From a virus: DNA of 51,282 nt. The position numbers and the translations under genes were made by a program. The DNA lies in the IMG/VR virus record IMGVR_UViG_3300017917_003106, positions 1 to 51,282 of that record; one strand, 5' to 3'. Under the pieces are notes generated by a model. That model worked only from the letters and a program-made list of their open reading frames with translations, was not told the DNA's origin and made no database searches. Positions 34,294 through 41,999 of the stretch are shown one piece after another. Each line of letters starts with the position of its first letter. Position 1 is the stretch's first letter.

Positions 34294-35955
34294 ATGATTA
34301 GGTTAAAGACATTACTTAGTGAAGAAGAGGTTGTAAAGAATAAAAAGACGGGTAATGTCTATGTTGTTCAGAAATTAGACCCATCAAAGCACGATAAACC
34401 ATCTCCACAAGAAATAGAGAAGGCAAAAGCGGCAAACGGTGGCCAGTTACCAAAAGGGGAACCTCAACCAAAACAGGTTCCTCAAAACACACCACAACCG
34501 AAAGGAGGTAAGTTAAGTGGTGGTGATTTCAAATCATCCGCAGAGAAATCGGCAGATAATACAGATGGTATTCCAAAGTTGAAAGACTTGATGCCAAAAG
34601 CAGATTTTTCAAACAAACCCCTATCACAAGTAACTCCAATTGAAAGACAGCAAATATCCACTGTAATTGACAAATTAGCAGAGTTAGGAAAACAGGCACA
34701 ACAAAAGGGTGAGAAAGCACCAAACTTTAACTTATGTCAAGTTTCCATTCCAGGAACCAACTTATATTGTGATGGTAACAAAGGCATTCCAAGAGAGGAT
34801 ATGCCTCAATTCAAAGGAACTCCTGAACCAGGTTCACCTGCGGACAAACTACCAAAGGATAAAAACGGAGAAGCAGATACCGAAGAATTCTTTAAACAGA
34901 TGCTTGAAAAAGAGGGTATCAAAGTTTCAGAACCAACCAATGTTCCAGCCGATAGATTAAAAGCAACTCAATCCGAATTAGTTGGTGTTAAAGTTGCGGG
35001 AATGGCGAAAGTATTAGAACAAGGAGAAGGACACCCTGCATACGGAAAATTAACCGCACCAATTTATGTTTCCAGTGATGGATATGTATTAGATGGACAC
35101 CACAGATGGGCTGCTATCGTAGCACACAATGCGGCTCATCCTGACAAACAAATTCCTATGAGTGTAAGAGTTATTGATGAACCAATTACACCTCTCGTAA
35201 ACCGTTCTAATAAGTTCGCAGAAGCAATTGGTATTAAACCAAAAGCAGCGGATACGGAACCAACTCCTGAAAAAAAAAAGTTAAATCGTAAATCATCCGA
35301 AGGAGAAGAACTTTCAACTATTTCCACAAAAAATGGTTCAAGTATTTATGGAGTTGAGCACGATAATATTGATGGTGCAAAAGAAATCGTAAATGATATC
35401 AAATCAAAATATACACCAGATACAAAAGTTGTATTTATGGGAGAGGGTGGTGATAGCAATGGGGTATATGCAAAAGGTAGTGAGCAAGAATATACACATA
35501 ATCAATTGAAATCCTATTTTAAGGATATGAAAAACGATAGTTGGGATGGTAAAGAATTTGATGTAACCAACCCACAATCACAAATGTTTTCTACAATCAG
35601 TAAAGAGACCGGATTACAACCACATATTGTAAATGCGGGTATATTTGCGGCAATGGTAGGTCAGGGACAAGAACCGGAAGAGTTGGCAAAATTAGCAGAC
35701 TCAAAAACTATAACATATCTAAAATCGAAAGGTATAAAAGACCCAATGAATCCTGATGATGAAGATAGTGAAAGGATGTATGATTTAACATTTCCACAGG
35801 ATAAAAAATTACCAGAAACAGAACTATCCAAAGTAACCAATTCTTACAACCAAAACAGAAAGAAGAATTTAGTTAAAAAAATGAAGAATTACGAAAAAAA
35901 TGGATACAAAGTTATTTCATTAGCAGGTAATTCTCACGTAGAAGAATTGAAATAA
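34294..35955 (+). CDS. Large protein with ParB/sulfiredoxin-like domain
   Basis: A 553-residue multi-part protein. It begins RLKTLLSEEE, like a head-targeting leader with an LxE-type cut site. Residues 30-110 are Pro/Gln/Lys-rich and flexible. A ParB-like domain lies near 255-300: LTAPIYVSSDGYVLDGHHRWAA, with the GHHRW core typical of ParB/Srx-fold phosphotransferases or nucleases. The C-terminal 200 residues (DTKVVFMGEGGDSNGVY; GYKVISLAGNSHVEEL) match nothing I know. It may be an enzyme carried in the virion. Two small basic genes precede it in the same unit. Confidence 0.72.
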   Translation: MIRLKTLLSEEEVVKNKKTGNVYVVQKLDPSKHDKPSPQEIEKAKAANGGQLPKGEPQPKQVPQNTPQPKGGKLSGGDFKSSAEKSADNTDGIPKLKDLMPKADFSNKPLSQVTPIERQQISTVIDKLAELGKQAQQKGEKAPNFNLCQVSIPGTNLYCDGNKGIPREDMPQFKGTPEPGSPADKLPKDKNGEADTEEFFKQMLEKEGIKVSEPTNVPADRLKATQSELVGVKVAGMAKVLEQGEGHPAYGKLTAPIYVSSDGYVLDGHHRWAAIVAHNAAHPDKQIPMSVRVIDEPITPLVNRSNKFAEAIGIKPKAADTEPTPEKKKLNRKSSEGEELSTISTKNGSSIYGVEHDNIDGAKEIVNDIKSKYTPDTKVVFMGEGGDSNGVYAKGSEQEYTHNQLKSYFKDMKNDSWDGKEFDVTNPQSQMFSTISKETGLQPHIVNAGIFAAMVGQGQEPEELAKLADSKTITYLKSKGIKDPMNPDDEDSERMYDLTFPQDKKLPETELSKVTNSYNQNRKKNLVKKMKNYEKNGYKVISLAGNSHVEELK

Positions 35956-35958
35956 GAT

Positions 35959-35968
35959 TATATTTATA
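35959..35968 (+). promoter_or_regulatory. Recurrent motif TATATTTATA close to a start codon
   Basis: TATATTTATA starts only 14 bases before the ATG at 35973. If it acts as a -7 element, the transcript would begin at about the start codon, giving a leaderless mRNA. Confidence 0.48.
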
Positions 35969-35972
35969 CTAT

Positions 35973-36743
35973 ATGTACGCAGTAAGAGGATATCAGAAAC
36001 CAGAAGCATCTTTTCACACTATAAGTGAATGGGAGAGTATTGCAAAAGAGTTTTTGACTCTACAAAAGAAGGGATATGATGTTAGAGGTGGGATGATTGA
36101 TGATAATGCGGAATTGGTTGGTTTAATTAACAAATATTTTGGTTATCAATTATACATCGAAACTGAATTATATTCAGATTTAACAAAGAAAAACGTTTTG
36201 GACTTCATAGAAGATTTTGTAAATCACAGAATATGGGGTATAAAGGATGAGTTTAAAGATTTCATCACCAACATAGATAACGATAAGATTGCATTTTTCC
36301 AAAGTAGAGGTGCAATAGAACCATACATCCTTTTAGACGCACAATTCACACAAGATACTTACGGTGATACTGATATAGAAGTCATAACAATGCATTGGAC
36401 ATCTCCTGAAGGAATGAAAAATTTGGTAGATAGTTTACAATCAGGATACAAATACGCAATATCAACATTCACAACTCAAGCAAAAGAATTTTTCAGACCA
36501 GAAAGTAATGTATTGGTAAAATTGAAAGGTAATTTAGTTGCAGCATTTCAATCGGATGTTAAATCATTCGCAACTGATAAAGGAAATAGAGCAGCTAACT
36601 TATTCCGTTTTTCCTATCCTGATAATGAAAACAATCTTTGTAGGAATTGGGAAGAATGTAAGCAAAATAAAACATCTTTATGGAACGAAATCATAGTAAA
36701 ACCAATATCTATATTAGATTACAAAATTGTTAAAAAATATTAA
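35973..36743 (+). CDS. Hypothetical protein, 256 aa
   Basis: Not recognised. A soluble mixed alpha/beta protein. The N-terminal part resembles a small structural domain (YQKPEASFHTISEWESIAKE). Later parts include LLDAQFTQDTYGDTDIEVI and a C-terminal RFSYPDNENNLCRNWEEC. No catalytic motif is evident. It precedes the endolysin by 12 bases. Neighbouring proteins suggest late expression; a role in virion structure or lysis cannot be separated. Confidence 0.7.
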   Translation: MYAVRGYQKPEASFHTISEWESIAKEFLTLQKKGYDVRGGMIDDNAELVGLINKYFGYQLYIETELYSDLTKKNVLDFIEDFVNHRIWGIKDEFKDFITNIDNDKIAFFQSRGAIEPYILLDAQFTQDTYGDTDIEVITMHWTSPEGMKNLVDSLQSGYKYAISTFTTQAKEFFRPESNVLVKLKGNLVAAFQSDVKSFATDKGNRAANLFRFSYPDNENNLCRNWEECKQNKTSLWNEIIVKPISILDYKIVKKY

Positions 36744-36755
36744 AAGGAGAATAAC

Positions 36756-37595
36756 ATGCTATTAAAAAAAGGAGACAACAACGAGAACGTTAAAAGAATG
36801 CAGGAGAAATTAGGAATATCTCCGGCAGTAACTAACTTTGGACCTAAAACAGAAGCGGCTGTTAAAGAGTTTCAAGCAAAACATGGTTTAACTGCAGATG
36901 GTATCGTAGGACCAAAAACTTGGGAAATGATTATGGGAACTTCAACTCCTGCACCAAAACCACAACCTTCGGCACCAATTGCACCAGTGGGTGGATTGAA
37001 ATTGGACAAGTTGAAAGGACATATTCCTGATGCAGTAATTGCACAAATTCCAGATACAGCGGCTAAATTTGGTATCAATACTCCATTAAGATTAGCACAC
37101 TTCTTAGCACAGTGCGGACATGAAAGTGGTGGATTTAGAGCAGTGCAAGAAAACTTAAACTATTCTGCAAAGGGATTAAACGGTATCTTTAGAAAGTATT
37201 TCCCAACTGAAGCATCGGCAGCAGCTTATGCAAGAAACCCACAAAAGATTGCATCTAAAGTATATGGTGGTAGAATGGGTAACGGACCTGAATCAACTGG
37301 TGAGGGATATAAGTTTAGAGGTAGAGGATACATTCAATTGACAGGTAAAGATAATTACAGAGCATTTGGAACTGCAATCGGTGAAGATATGACCGCAAAT
37401 CCTGATAAAGTTGCTACTCATTATCCTTTATTATCGGCAGCATGGTTCTTTTCTAAAAACGGATTACATAAATTAGCAGATGGTGGAGCAACTGATGCAG
37501 TTGTAACTCAAATCACTAAAAGAGTAAACGGTGGAACAATTGGATTAGCAGATAGAATTAAACACTTTAAAGAATATTATCATTTATTAGCGTAA
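36756..37595 (+). CDS. Endolysin: peptidoglycan-binding domain + GH19 (chitinase-like) lysozyme
   Basis: A 279-residue lysis enzyme. Residues 1-60 are a PG_binding_1 domain (LLKKGDNNENVKRMQEKLG; GIVGPKTWEMI). A Pro-rich linker (PAPKPQPSAPIAP) leads to a GH19 domain: LAHFLAQCGHESGGF with E123, VQENLNYSAKGL with E132, and YKFRGRGYIQLTG. Both catalytic glutamates are present. There is no signal peptide, so a holin must release it. An AAGGAG Shine-Dalgarno at 36744-36749 is unusual in this genome and suggests strong translation. Confidence 0.93.
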   Translation: MLLKKGDNNENVKRMQEKLGISPAVTNFGPKTEAAVKEFQAKHGLTADGIVGPKTWEMIMGTSTPAPKPQPSAPIAPVGGLKLDKLKGHIPDAVIAQIPDTAAKFGINTPLRLAHFLAQCGHESGGFRAVQENLNYSAKGLNGIFRKYFPTEASAAAYARNPQKIASKVYGGRMGNGPESTGEGYKFRGRGYIQLTGKDNYRAFGTAIGEDMTANPDKVATHYPLLSAAWFFSKNGLHKLADGGATDAVVTQITKRVNGGTIGLADRIKHFKEYYHLLA

Positions 37596-37597
37596 TT

Positions 37598-37789
37598 ATG
37601 AAACCATTTAAAAGAAGTTATACGGACAAAAAAGTTTCAGGAATATGTAGTGGGTTAGGTAGATATACAAAAACAGACCCTATACTTTGGAGATTAATAT
37701 TTGTTGGATTATTATTAACACCATTTCCAATTACATTAATTTACATTATTACCTCATTAATAACAGATGAAATAGAATACACAGATTGA
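37598..37789 (+). CDS. PspC-domain membrane protein
   Basis: A 63-residue protein with the PspC domain: RSYTDKKVSGICSGLGRY, then DPILWRLIFVGLLL and a second hydrophobic stretch ITLIYIITSLI. PspC proteins sense or counter membrane stress. It is two bases after the endolysin, so it should be made at lysis time. It could stabilise the inner membrane until lysis or take part in holin timing; both are inference. A strong terminator follows immediately. Confidence 0.88.
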   Translation: MKPFKRSYTDKKVSGICSGLGRYTKTDPILWRLIFVGLLLTPFPITLIYIITSLITDEIEYTD

Positions 37790-37790
37790 A

Positions 37791-37814
37791 GGGAGAAAAA
37801 ATTCTCCCTTTTTT
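37791..37814 (+). terminator. Intrinsic terminator after the lysis genes
   Basis: GGGAGAA (37791-37797), loop AAAA, TTCTCCC (37802-37808), then six Ts. It directly precedes a host-type promoter. Confidence 0.85.
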
Positions 37815-37815
37815 A

Positions 37816-37847
37816 TTTGGATTTGTAACAAATTTTTTGTATATTTG
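37816..37847 (+). promoter_or_regulatory. Perfect Bacteroidota-type promoter
   Basis: TTTG at 37816-37819, 20-base spacer, TATATTTG at 37840-37847, followed 20 bases later by the ATG at 37868. It should drive the 37868-39646 unit ending with thymidylate synthase, which fits early expression. Confidence 0.8.
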
Positions 37848-37867
37848 TTATAATACTAAAATAAATT

Positions 37868-38050
37868 ATGAAACAAAAAATATATCTAACACTAAATGTA
37901 GTGGCAATAAATTCTATAATTGCATTGGCAATATCCTACATAACTCAATTAATTTCTTTTATTCCAGATTTAAATTTTTTAGAAGCAGCTGGGGTTTATT
38001 GTATGTGGATACCAATTCATTCATTTTTTGTATCATTTAATAAAGAATAA
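37868..38050 (+). CDS. Small two-helix membrane protein, 60 aa
   Basis: A 60-residue protein that is almost entirely hydrophobic, with segments around NSIIALAISYITQLISF and AGVYCMWIPIHSFFV. It begins 20 bases after the host-type promoter, so it is probably expressed early. Small early membrane proteins often serve superinfection exclusion, but no family is recognised. An overlapping frame in the same interval has no start or composition to support it. Confidence 0.65.
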   Translation: MKQKIYLTLNVVAINSIIALAISYITQLISFIPDLNFLEAAGVYCMWIPIHSFFVSFNKE

Positions 38051-38051
38051 T

Positions 38052-38558
38052 ATGTCTCAATTCCCACCAAATTATGTAAAAGTGTTCACATCGGAAGAAT
38101 GTGATGAAATTATAAAATATGCAGAAAGTCTTAATCAATGGGATTTATACCATACAGAAACTACACGATACCAAGTATGTACCATAATTGGGTTAGAATG
38201 GATGACTAATAAATTTATAAAATATGTTAAAGATATTTTAAAAATTGATATTACTTACCCAAAATATATTAGGTGTATTAAATATGAAACTGGTGATATC
38301 TTTGAAAAACACGTTGACCATATTCCTGCAAATCATTTTTATGGTACATTTATTTATAATATAAATACATTACTAAATGACGATTTTGAAGGAGGTAAGT
38401 TCGTTTTAGATGATATTGAATATCCAACAAATAGAGGATATGTTTATTATTATCCATCAAATACCGTACATGAAGTTACAAGAATAACAAAGGGAACCAG
38501 ATATAGTATATTATTTGGATTATTTACAGATAACATTAAAAGAACTAATTTAATATGA
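38052..38558 (+). CDS. Prolyl-4-hydroxylase-like 2OG-Fe(II) oxygenase
   Basis: A 168-residue enzyme starting at ATG 38052, one base after the preceding stop; an in-frame ATG at 38028 would overlap. Iron ligands H87 and D89 (HVDH) and H140 (TVHEVTRI), with R150 for 2-oxoglutarate (KGTRYSIL), are all present. FEGGKFVLDD is the usual turn between them. Phage members of this family are common and may hydroxylate proteins or nucleobases. It overlaps thymidylate synthase by 4 bases, which makes a nucleotide role worth considering. Confidence 0.87.
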   Translation: MSQFPPNYVKVFTSEECDEIIKYAESLNQWDLYHTETTRYQVCTIIGLEWMTNKFIKYVKDILKIDITYPKYIRCIKYETGDIFEKHVDHIPANHFYGTFIYNINTLLNDDFEGGKFVLDDIEYPTNRGYVYYYPSNTVHEVTRITKGTRYSILFGLFTDNIKRTNLI

Positions 38559-39646
38559 ACAAATTAGACAAACAATATCAAGAACTTCTTCAATCTATTA
38601 TCAATTATGGTGTAGAAAAGAAAGATAGAACAGGAACCGGAACTAAATCCATTTTTGGATATACTATTAGACATAAAATGAGCGATGGATTCCCACTACT
38701 CACAACCAAAAAAATGGCATGGAAATCGGTTGTAACGGAATTATTATGGTTTTTAAGAGGTGATACTAACATTAAATACTTAGTTGATAACGGATGTAAC
38801 ATTTGGAATGGTGATGCATTTAAAAAGTATGATAACACTTACAAAGGCAATTATCCAATGGATATGGAGGAGTTTGTTGAAGCTATAAAAACAAATGATG
38901 AATTTGCAAATAAATGGGGTGAATTAGGACCAATTTACGGTAAGCAGTGGAGAAATTGGAAAGATTATACTTTCAATCCATACAGAAAACGTGATGGAAA
39001 TGATGGTGATGGAAACGGTGCCATTGACCAAATTCAAAACTTAATCAATGACCTTAAAACAAATCCAGATAGTAGAAGATTGATGGTGAGTGCTTGGAAT
39101 GTTGGCGATTTAGGTAATATGGTTCTCCCACCTTGCCACTATGGATTTCAAGTTTATACAAGAGAGTTGGTTGAAAGTGAAAGATACGGATTACTACTCA
39201 AATCGGGATATGATGGTAAGGAAATGAATACATCTAATATGATGAGAGTATGTGATGAAAGAAACATTCCAACCAGGGCAATCTCACTAATGTGGAATCA
39301 ACGTTCAGTAGATACATTCTTAGGATTACCGTTCAATATTGCCTCGTATGGATTACTACTCCATATATTAGCAAATGAAGTTAATATGATACCTGATGAA
39401 TTAATTGGAAATTTAGGAGATACTCACTTATACTCCAATCATATAGAGCAGGCAAAGGAACAAATTGGTAGAGAACCGTTTGAATTACCTTCGATTGTTT
39501 ATTTAGATGAATACGTTTATATGAATGATACAGAGCTTGTTGGAGAACTTTCATTCAATAAAAAGATTGAAGCATTTAGACCTGATTTCTTTAAGTTAGA
39601 AAACTACCAATCACATCCATCTATTAAAGCACCTTTGTCAAATTAA
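38555..39646 (+). CDS. thyA: Thymidylate synthase
   Basis: A 363-residue ThyA. It has DRTGTGTKSIFGY (folate and phosphate loop), LWFLRGDTN, GPIYGKQWRNW, DSRRLMVSAWN, the catalytic cysteine C194 in LPPCHYGFQVY, QRSVDTFLGLPFNIASY and GDTHLYSNH. It makes dTMP from dUMP and complements the dUTPase at 5388-5813. The length exceeds E. coli ThyA (264) because of inserts near residue 90 and around KRDGNDGDGNGA, as seen in other phage and Bacteroidota versions. A terminator-like hairpin follows. Confidence 0.97.
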   Translation: MNKLDKQYQELLQSIINYGVEKKDRTGTGTKSIFGYTIRHKMSDGFPLLTTKKMAWKSVVTELLWFLRGDTNIKYLVDNGCNIWNGDAFKKYDNTYKGNYPMDMEEFVEAIKTNDEFANKWGELGPIYGKQWRNWKDYTFNPYRKRDGNDGDGNGAIDQIQNLINDLKTNPDSRRLMVSAWNVGDLGNMVLPPCHYGFQVYTRELVESERYGLLLKSGYDGKEMNTSNMMRVCDERNIPTRAISLMWNQRSVDTFLGLPFNIASYGLLLHILANEVNMIPDELIGNLGDTHLYSNHIEQAKEQIGREPFELPSIVYLDEYVYMNDTELVGELSFNKKIEAFRPDFFKLENYQSHPSIKAPLSN

Positions 39647-39647
39647 T

Positions 39648-39683
39648 AAAAAGGTGATGAAGATTACTGATTTCATCTTTTTT
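39648..39683 (+). terminator. Probable terminator after thyA
   Basis: GATGAA (39656-39661) pairs with TTCATC (39672-39677), extended by A/T and G-T pairs outwards, followed by six Ts. The stem is weaker than the other terminators in the window. Confidence 0.55.
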
Positions 39684-39684
39684 C

Positions 39685-39694
39685 TATACTTATA
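39685..39694 (+). promoter_or_regulatory. Recurrent motif TATACTTATA (candidate phage promoter) before the exported-protein block
   Basis: TATACTTATAGT starts 29 bases before the ATG at 39714. Exactly the same 12-mer occurs before the CsgG-like gene (46294) and the secreted nuclease (48408), and at the last site the sequence after it is also alike (GAGAAA). Confidence 0.6.
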
Positions 39695-39713
39695 GTAGAG
39701 AAAATAACAGTTT

Positions 39714-40367
39714 ATGAAAGCAACAATCAATTACATCAGTTTAGGTATTAAAGAGATATTGGCAAGAGCATTGGCATTTGTAATAATCTCTTGGTTCGTA
39801 TTTGCCCTATTTGTGGCATTTTCCGGTTTATTCCTACAAATAATCGGTAGAGATGACATTAACGGTATAGTAAATCAATGGTATTTAACCAAATTTGACT
39901 ACTATTACAAATCACATCCAAACAACATTCTATACGATGAAGAAAAAAACATCTATGTAGAAAGTGTAACCAATCAGGTTAAAATTGGTAAATTAGCCGG
40001 AAACCGTAATTTGGAATTTGGTGTTAAAAATATATTAGAAGAATTTTTGCAGGAGGAAGGATATGACATCTATCCAAATGCACCATATAGATTACAAGTA
40101 CAAATTGTTTATTTAGATGTTCTTACTACAAAGAAAAACATATCAGTTTTTCATAAGAACGAAGAAGAGGTAGTTATCCGTTTGAAAGGAATTCTTACAA
40201 AGGATGGCAAAAAAGTTAAAGAGGTTATCGTAGAAGAATCATCATCCGAAATCTCTATTTCTACTCTAATAGTTGATGAGGGTGGCAAGTTCAACCAAAC
40301 TTCATTGTCAAATGCATTGAAGAAAGGCTGTGGGTCACTTATCACAAAACTATTTGAGAAGAAATAA
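39714..40367 (+). CDS. Membrane-anchored protein with periplasmic domain, 217 aa
   Basis: Residues 16-46 hold one long hydrophobic segment (ALAFVIISWFVFALFVAFSG), leaving about 165 residues probably on the periplasmic side. That domain has alternating helices and strands (NILEEFLQEEGYDIYPNAPY, LQVQIVYLDVL, EVVIRLKGIL), a rhythm that recalls periplasmic lipoproteins of the YajG or CsgG-partner kind, though no family is certain. It is the first gene after a phage-type promoter motif and abuts the secreted-protein genes, so it may assist their export. Confidence 0.7.
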   Translation: MKATINYISLGIKEILARALAFVIISWFVFALFVAFSGLFLQIIGRDDINGIVNQWYLTKFDYYYKSHPNNILYDEEKNIYVESVTNQVKIGKLAGNRNLEFGVKNILEEFLQEEGYDIYPNAPYRLQVQIVYLDVLTTKKNISVFHKNEEEVVIRLKGILTKDGKKVKEVIVEESSSEISISTLIVDEGGKFNQTSLSNALKKGCGSLITKLFEKK

Positions 40368-41999
40368 ATGAAGAAATTATTATTATTTGTGGGATTTTTA
40401 TTTATATCCCTTTCATCTAATGCCCAACTTACTATTGCTCAATCAATAACACCTACAACTGGATTAAAAGTTGGAGATACTGTAACTGTTAAATACACTT
40501 TAACAAAAGGACAAGCGGTAGTTAATCCTCGTTATTTTTGGTTTAGATACCAATATAACAACAAAGCATTAACTTATGTTTCAACTACTTTCAATCAAGG
40601 TTCGGCAACACAAACATTTTATACGGGTTGGAATAACTACAAATTCAACTTTAATGGTGGAGCAAGTGACAACGACTTAAATGTTCAGTATGGTTTAACA
40701 CCTTGGAACTACACAGTAAATCCTGATTGGAATGTTGGACAATTAACGGTACAGAGAACAGATGCAGCAATTGATGGATTAATTGCAACTCAAAAATACA
40801 TTCTAAAAGACCAAAATACATACAATAACATTTTTAAGATAGACTTGGCAACTGGTACAAATATTGATGGTTCTAATGTTGGAACTATTTATGGTGGTGG
40901 TTGGTCATCTTTATCAAATGTTAGTGGTAACACATCTCAATTTAAAGTAAGAGTTCTATTCCCACAAGGATATCCAATTGGAGACCATAATATTCAACTA
41001 ATGAACTTAAAAACAGATGGCAGTGGTGATATAGATTGGTCAAAACCACCAATTGTACAAAAGGCATTAGATTCGAGTGGAGAAACCATATTCACATCCG
41101 GAGTTAAAGTTGGTGATTCGGTTGGTGTATTCATATCACCTGCTTCTCAAAAAGCATGGATGAATAACATAGTAACTGTAACTGATGCATACAAAGCATT
41201 CTTAGGGCATACTCAAACTGATATTACAGGTAATCCTACATTCTTTACACTTCCAAACTTAGAAAAGAAAATTGGAAACGTAACTAAAAATGATGCCACA
41301 TTTAATGAAAGTGATTCATACTATATATTTGCACATATAATGGGTATGGATGTATCGGCAAATGCAATATTACCAACATCAACTGCTACATCTTGGAGAT
41401 GGTATAGTGGATTATTAAATCAAAGTTGGTTAGATGGTAATCAAAGATATAAAGTTAATATTACACAACCATCTCAAACAGTGGATGCAGTATTTGCATG
41501 GGGTGCCGATTTAGATTGGTCACATTCATCTTCACCAACTGAAATTGCAAGTAGAATAAGTAGTGGTAACTATTTAAACTCTATAAACGCAATTGCATCA
41601 GTTGGTACATTATCTTACACTCCTGCGGAGTTGGAAAAAGCAACATTGAGTTTAACATCTAAATTGGAGAACGGTAAAGTAGTATTATCAACCACATTAA
41701 CAAAAGCAGATTTAGCGGGTATAGAATTGATATTACAATACGATAATACAAAATTAACTTTAGACAATGTGATATTTGATGCAGGAAATACTGTTACTAA
41801 TTTTTCAACAATCAAAGATAACAGAATAACGTTTGGTTCAATTGACCAAACAAAAACTGCAAGAGTAAAGGTAGGAACTCCATACAAATTGATTTTCACT
41901 CCAAAGGTGGAATTGGCAAATACTGCGGGATTGTTCTATTTTGTATTAGCAGATGCGGTTAATGGAATTGGTAATAAGATTGATTTAACGGTAGAATAA
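40368..41999 (+). CDS. Secreted modular protein with dockerin-like and cohesin-like regions
   Basis: A 543-residue exported protein with a Sec signal ending before Q20 (SSNAQ). The middle contains a degenerate dockerin-like segment (VTVTDAYKAFLG, then NDATFNESDSYYIF), in which not all calcium ligands are kept. The C-terminal 110 residues form a cohesin-like beta domain (LENGKVVLSTTL, ELILQYDNTKLTLDNVIF). The same order occurs in the next gene, including the linker motif D-x-WSHS/NLSHS, so the two are paralogues. It starts directly at the stop of the membrane-anchored protein gene. A surface scaffold or adhesin is the best guess. Confidence 0.75.
   Translation: MKKLLLFVGFLFISLSSNAQLTIAQSITPTTGLKVGDTVTVKYTLTKGQAVVNPRYFWFRYQYNNKALTYVSTTFNQGSATQTFYTGWNNYKFNFNGGASDNDLNVQYGLTPWNYTVNPDWNVGQLTVQRTDAAIDGLIATQKYILKDQNTYNNIFKIDLATGTNIDGSNVGTIYGGGWSSLSNVSGNTSQFKVRVLFPQGYPIGDHNIQLMNLKTDGSGDIDWSKPPIVQKALDSSGETIFTSGVKVGDSVGVFISPASQKAWMNNIVTVTDAYKAFLGHTQTDITGNPTFFTLPNLEKKIGNVTKNDATFNESDSYYIFAHIMGMDVSANAILPTSTATSWRWYSGLLNQSWLDGNQRYKVNITQPSQTVDAVFAWGADLDWSHSSSPTEIASRISSGNYLNSINAIASVGTLSYTPAELEKATLSLTSKLENGKVVLSTTLTKADLAGIELILQYDNTKLTLDNVIFDAGNTVTNFSTIKDNRITFGSIDQTKTARVKVGTPYKLIFTPKVELANTAGLFYFVLADAVNGIGNKIDLTVE

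Noticed and set aside
37786-38040. Overlapping frame in the region of the small membrane protein
   Set aside because: It starts inside the terminator, overlaps the preferred gene in another frame and has biased Asn/Phe/Tyr composition.
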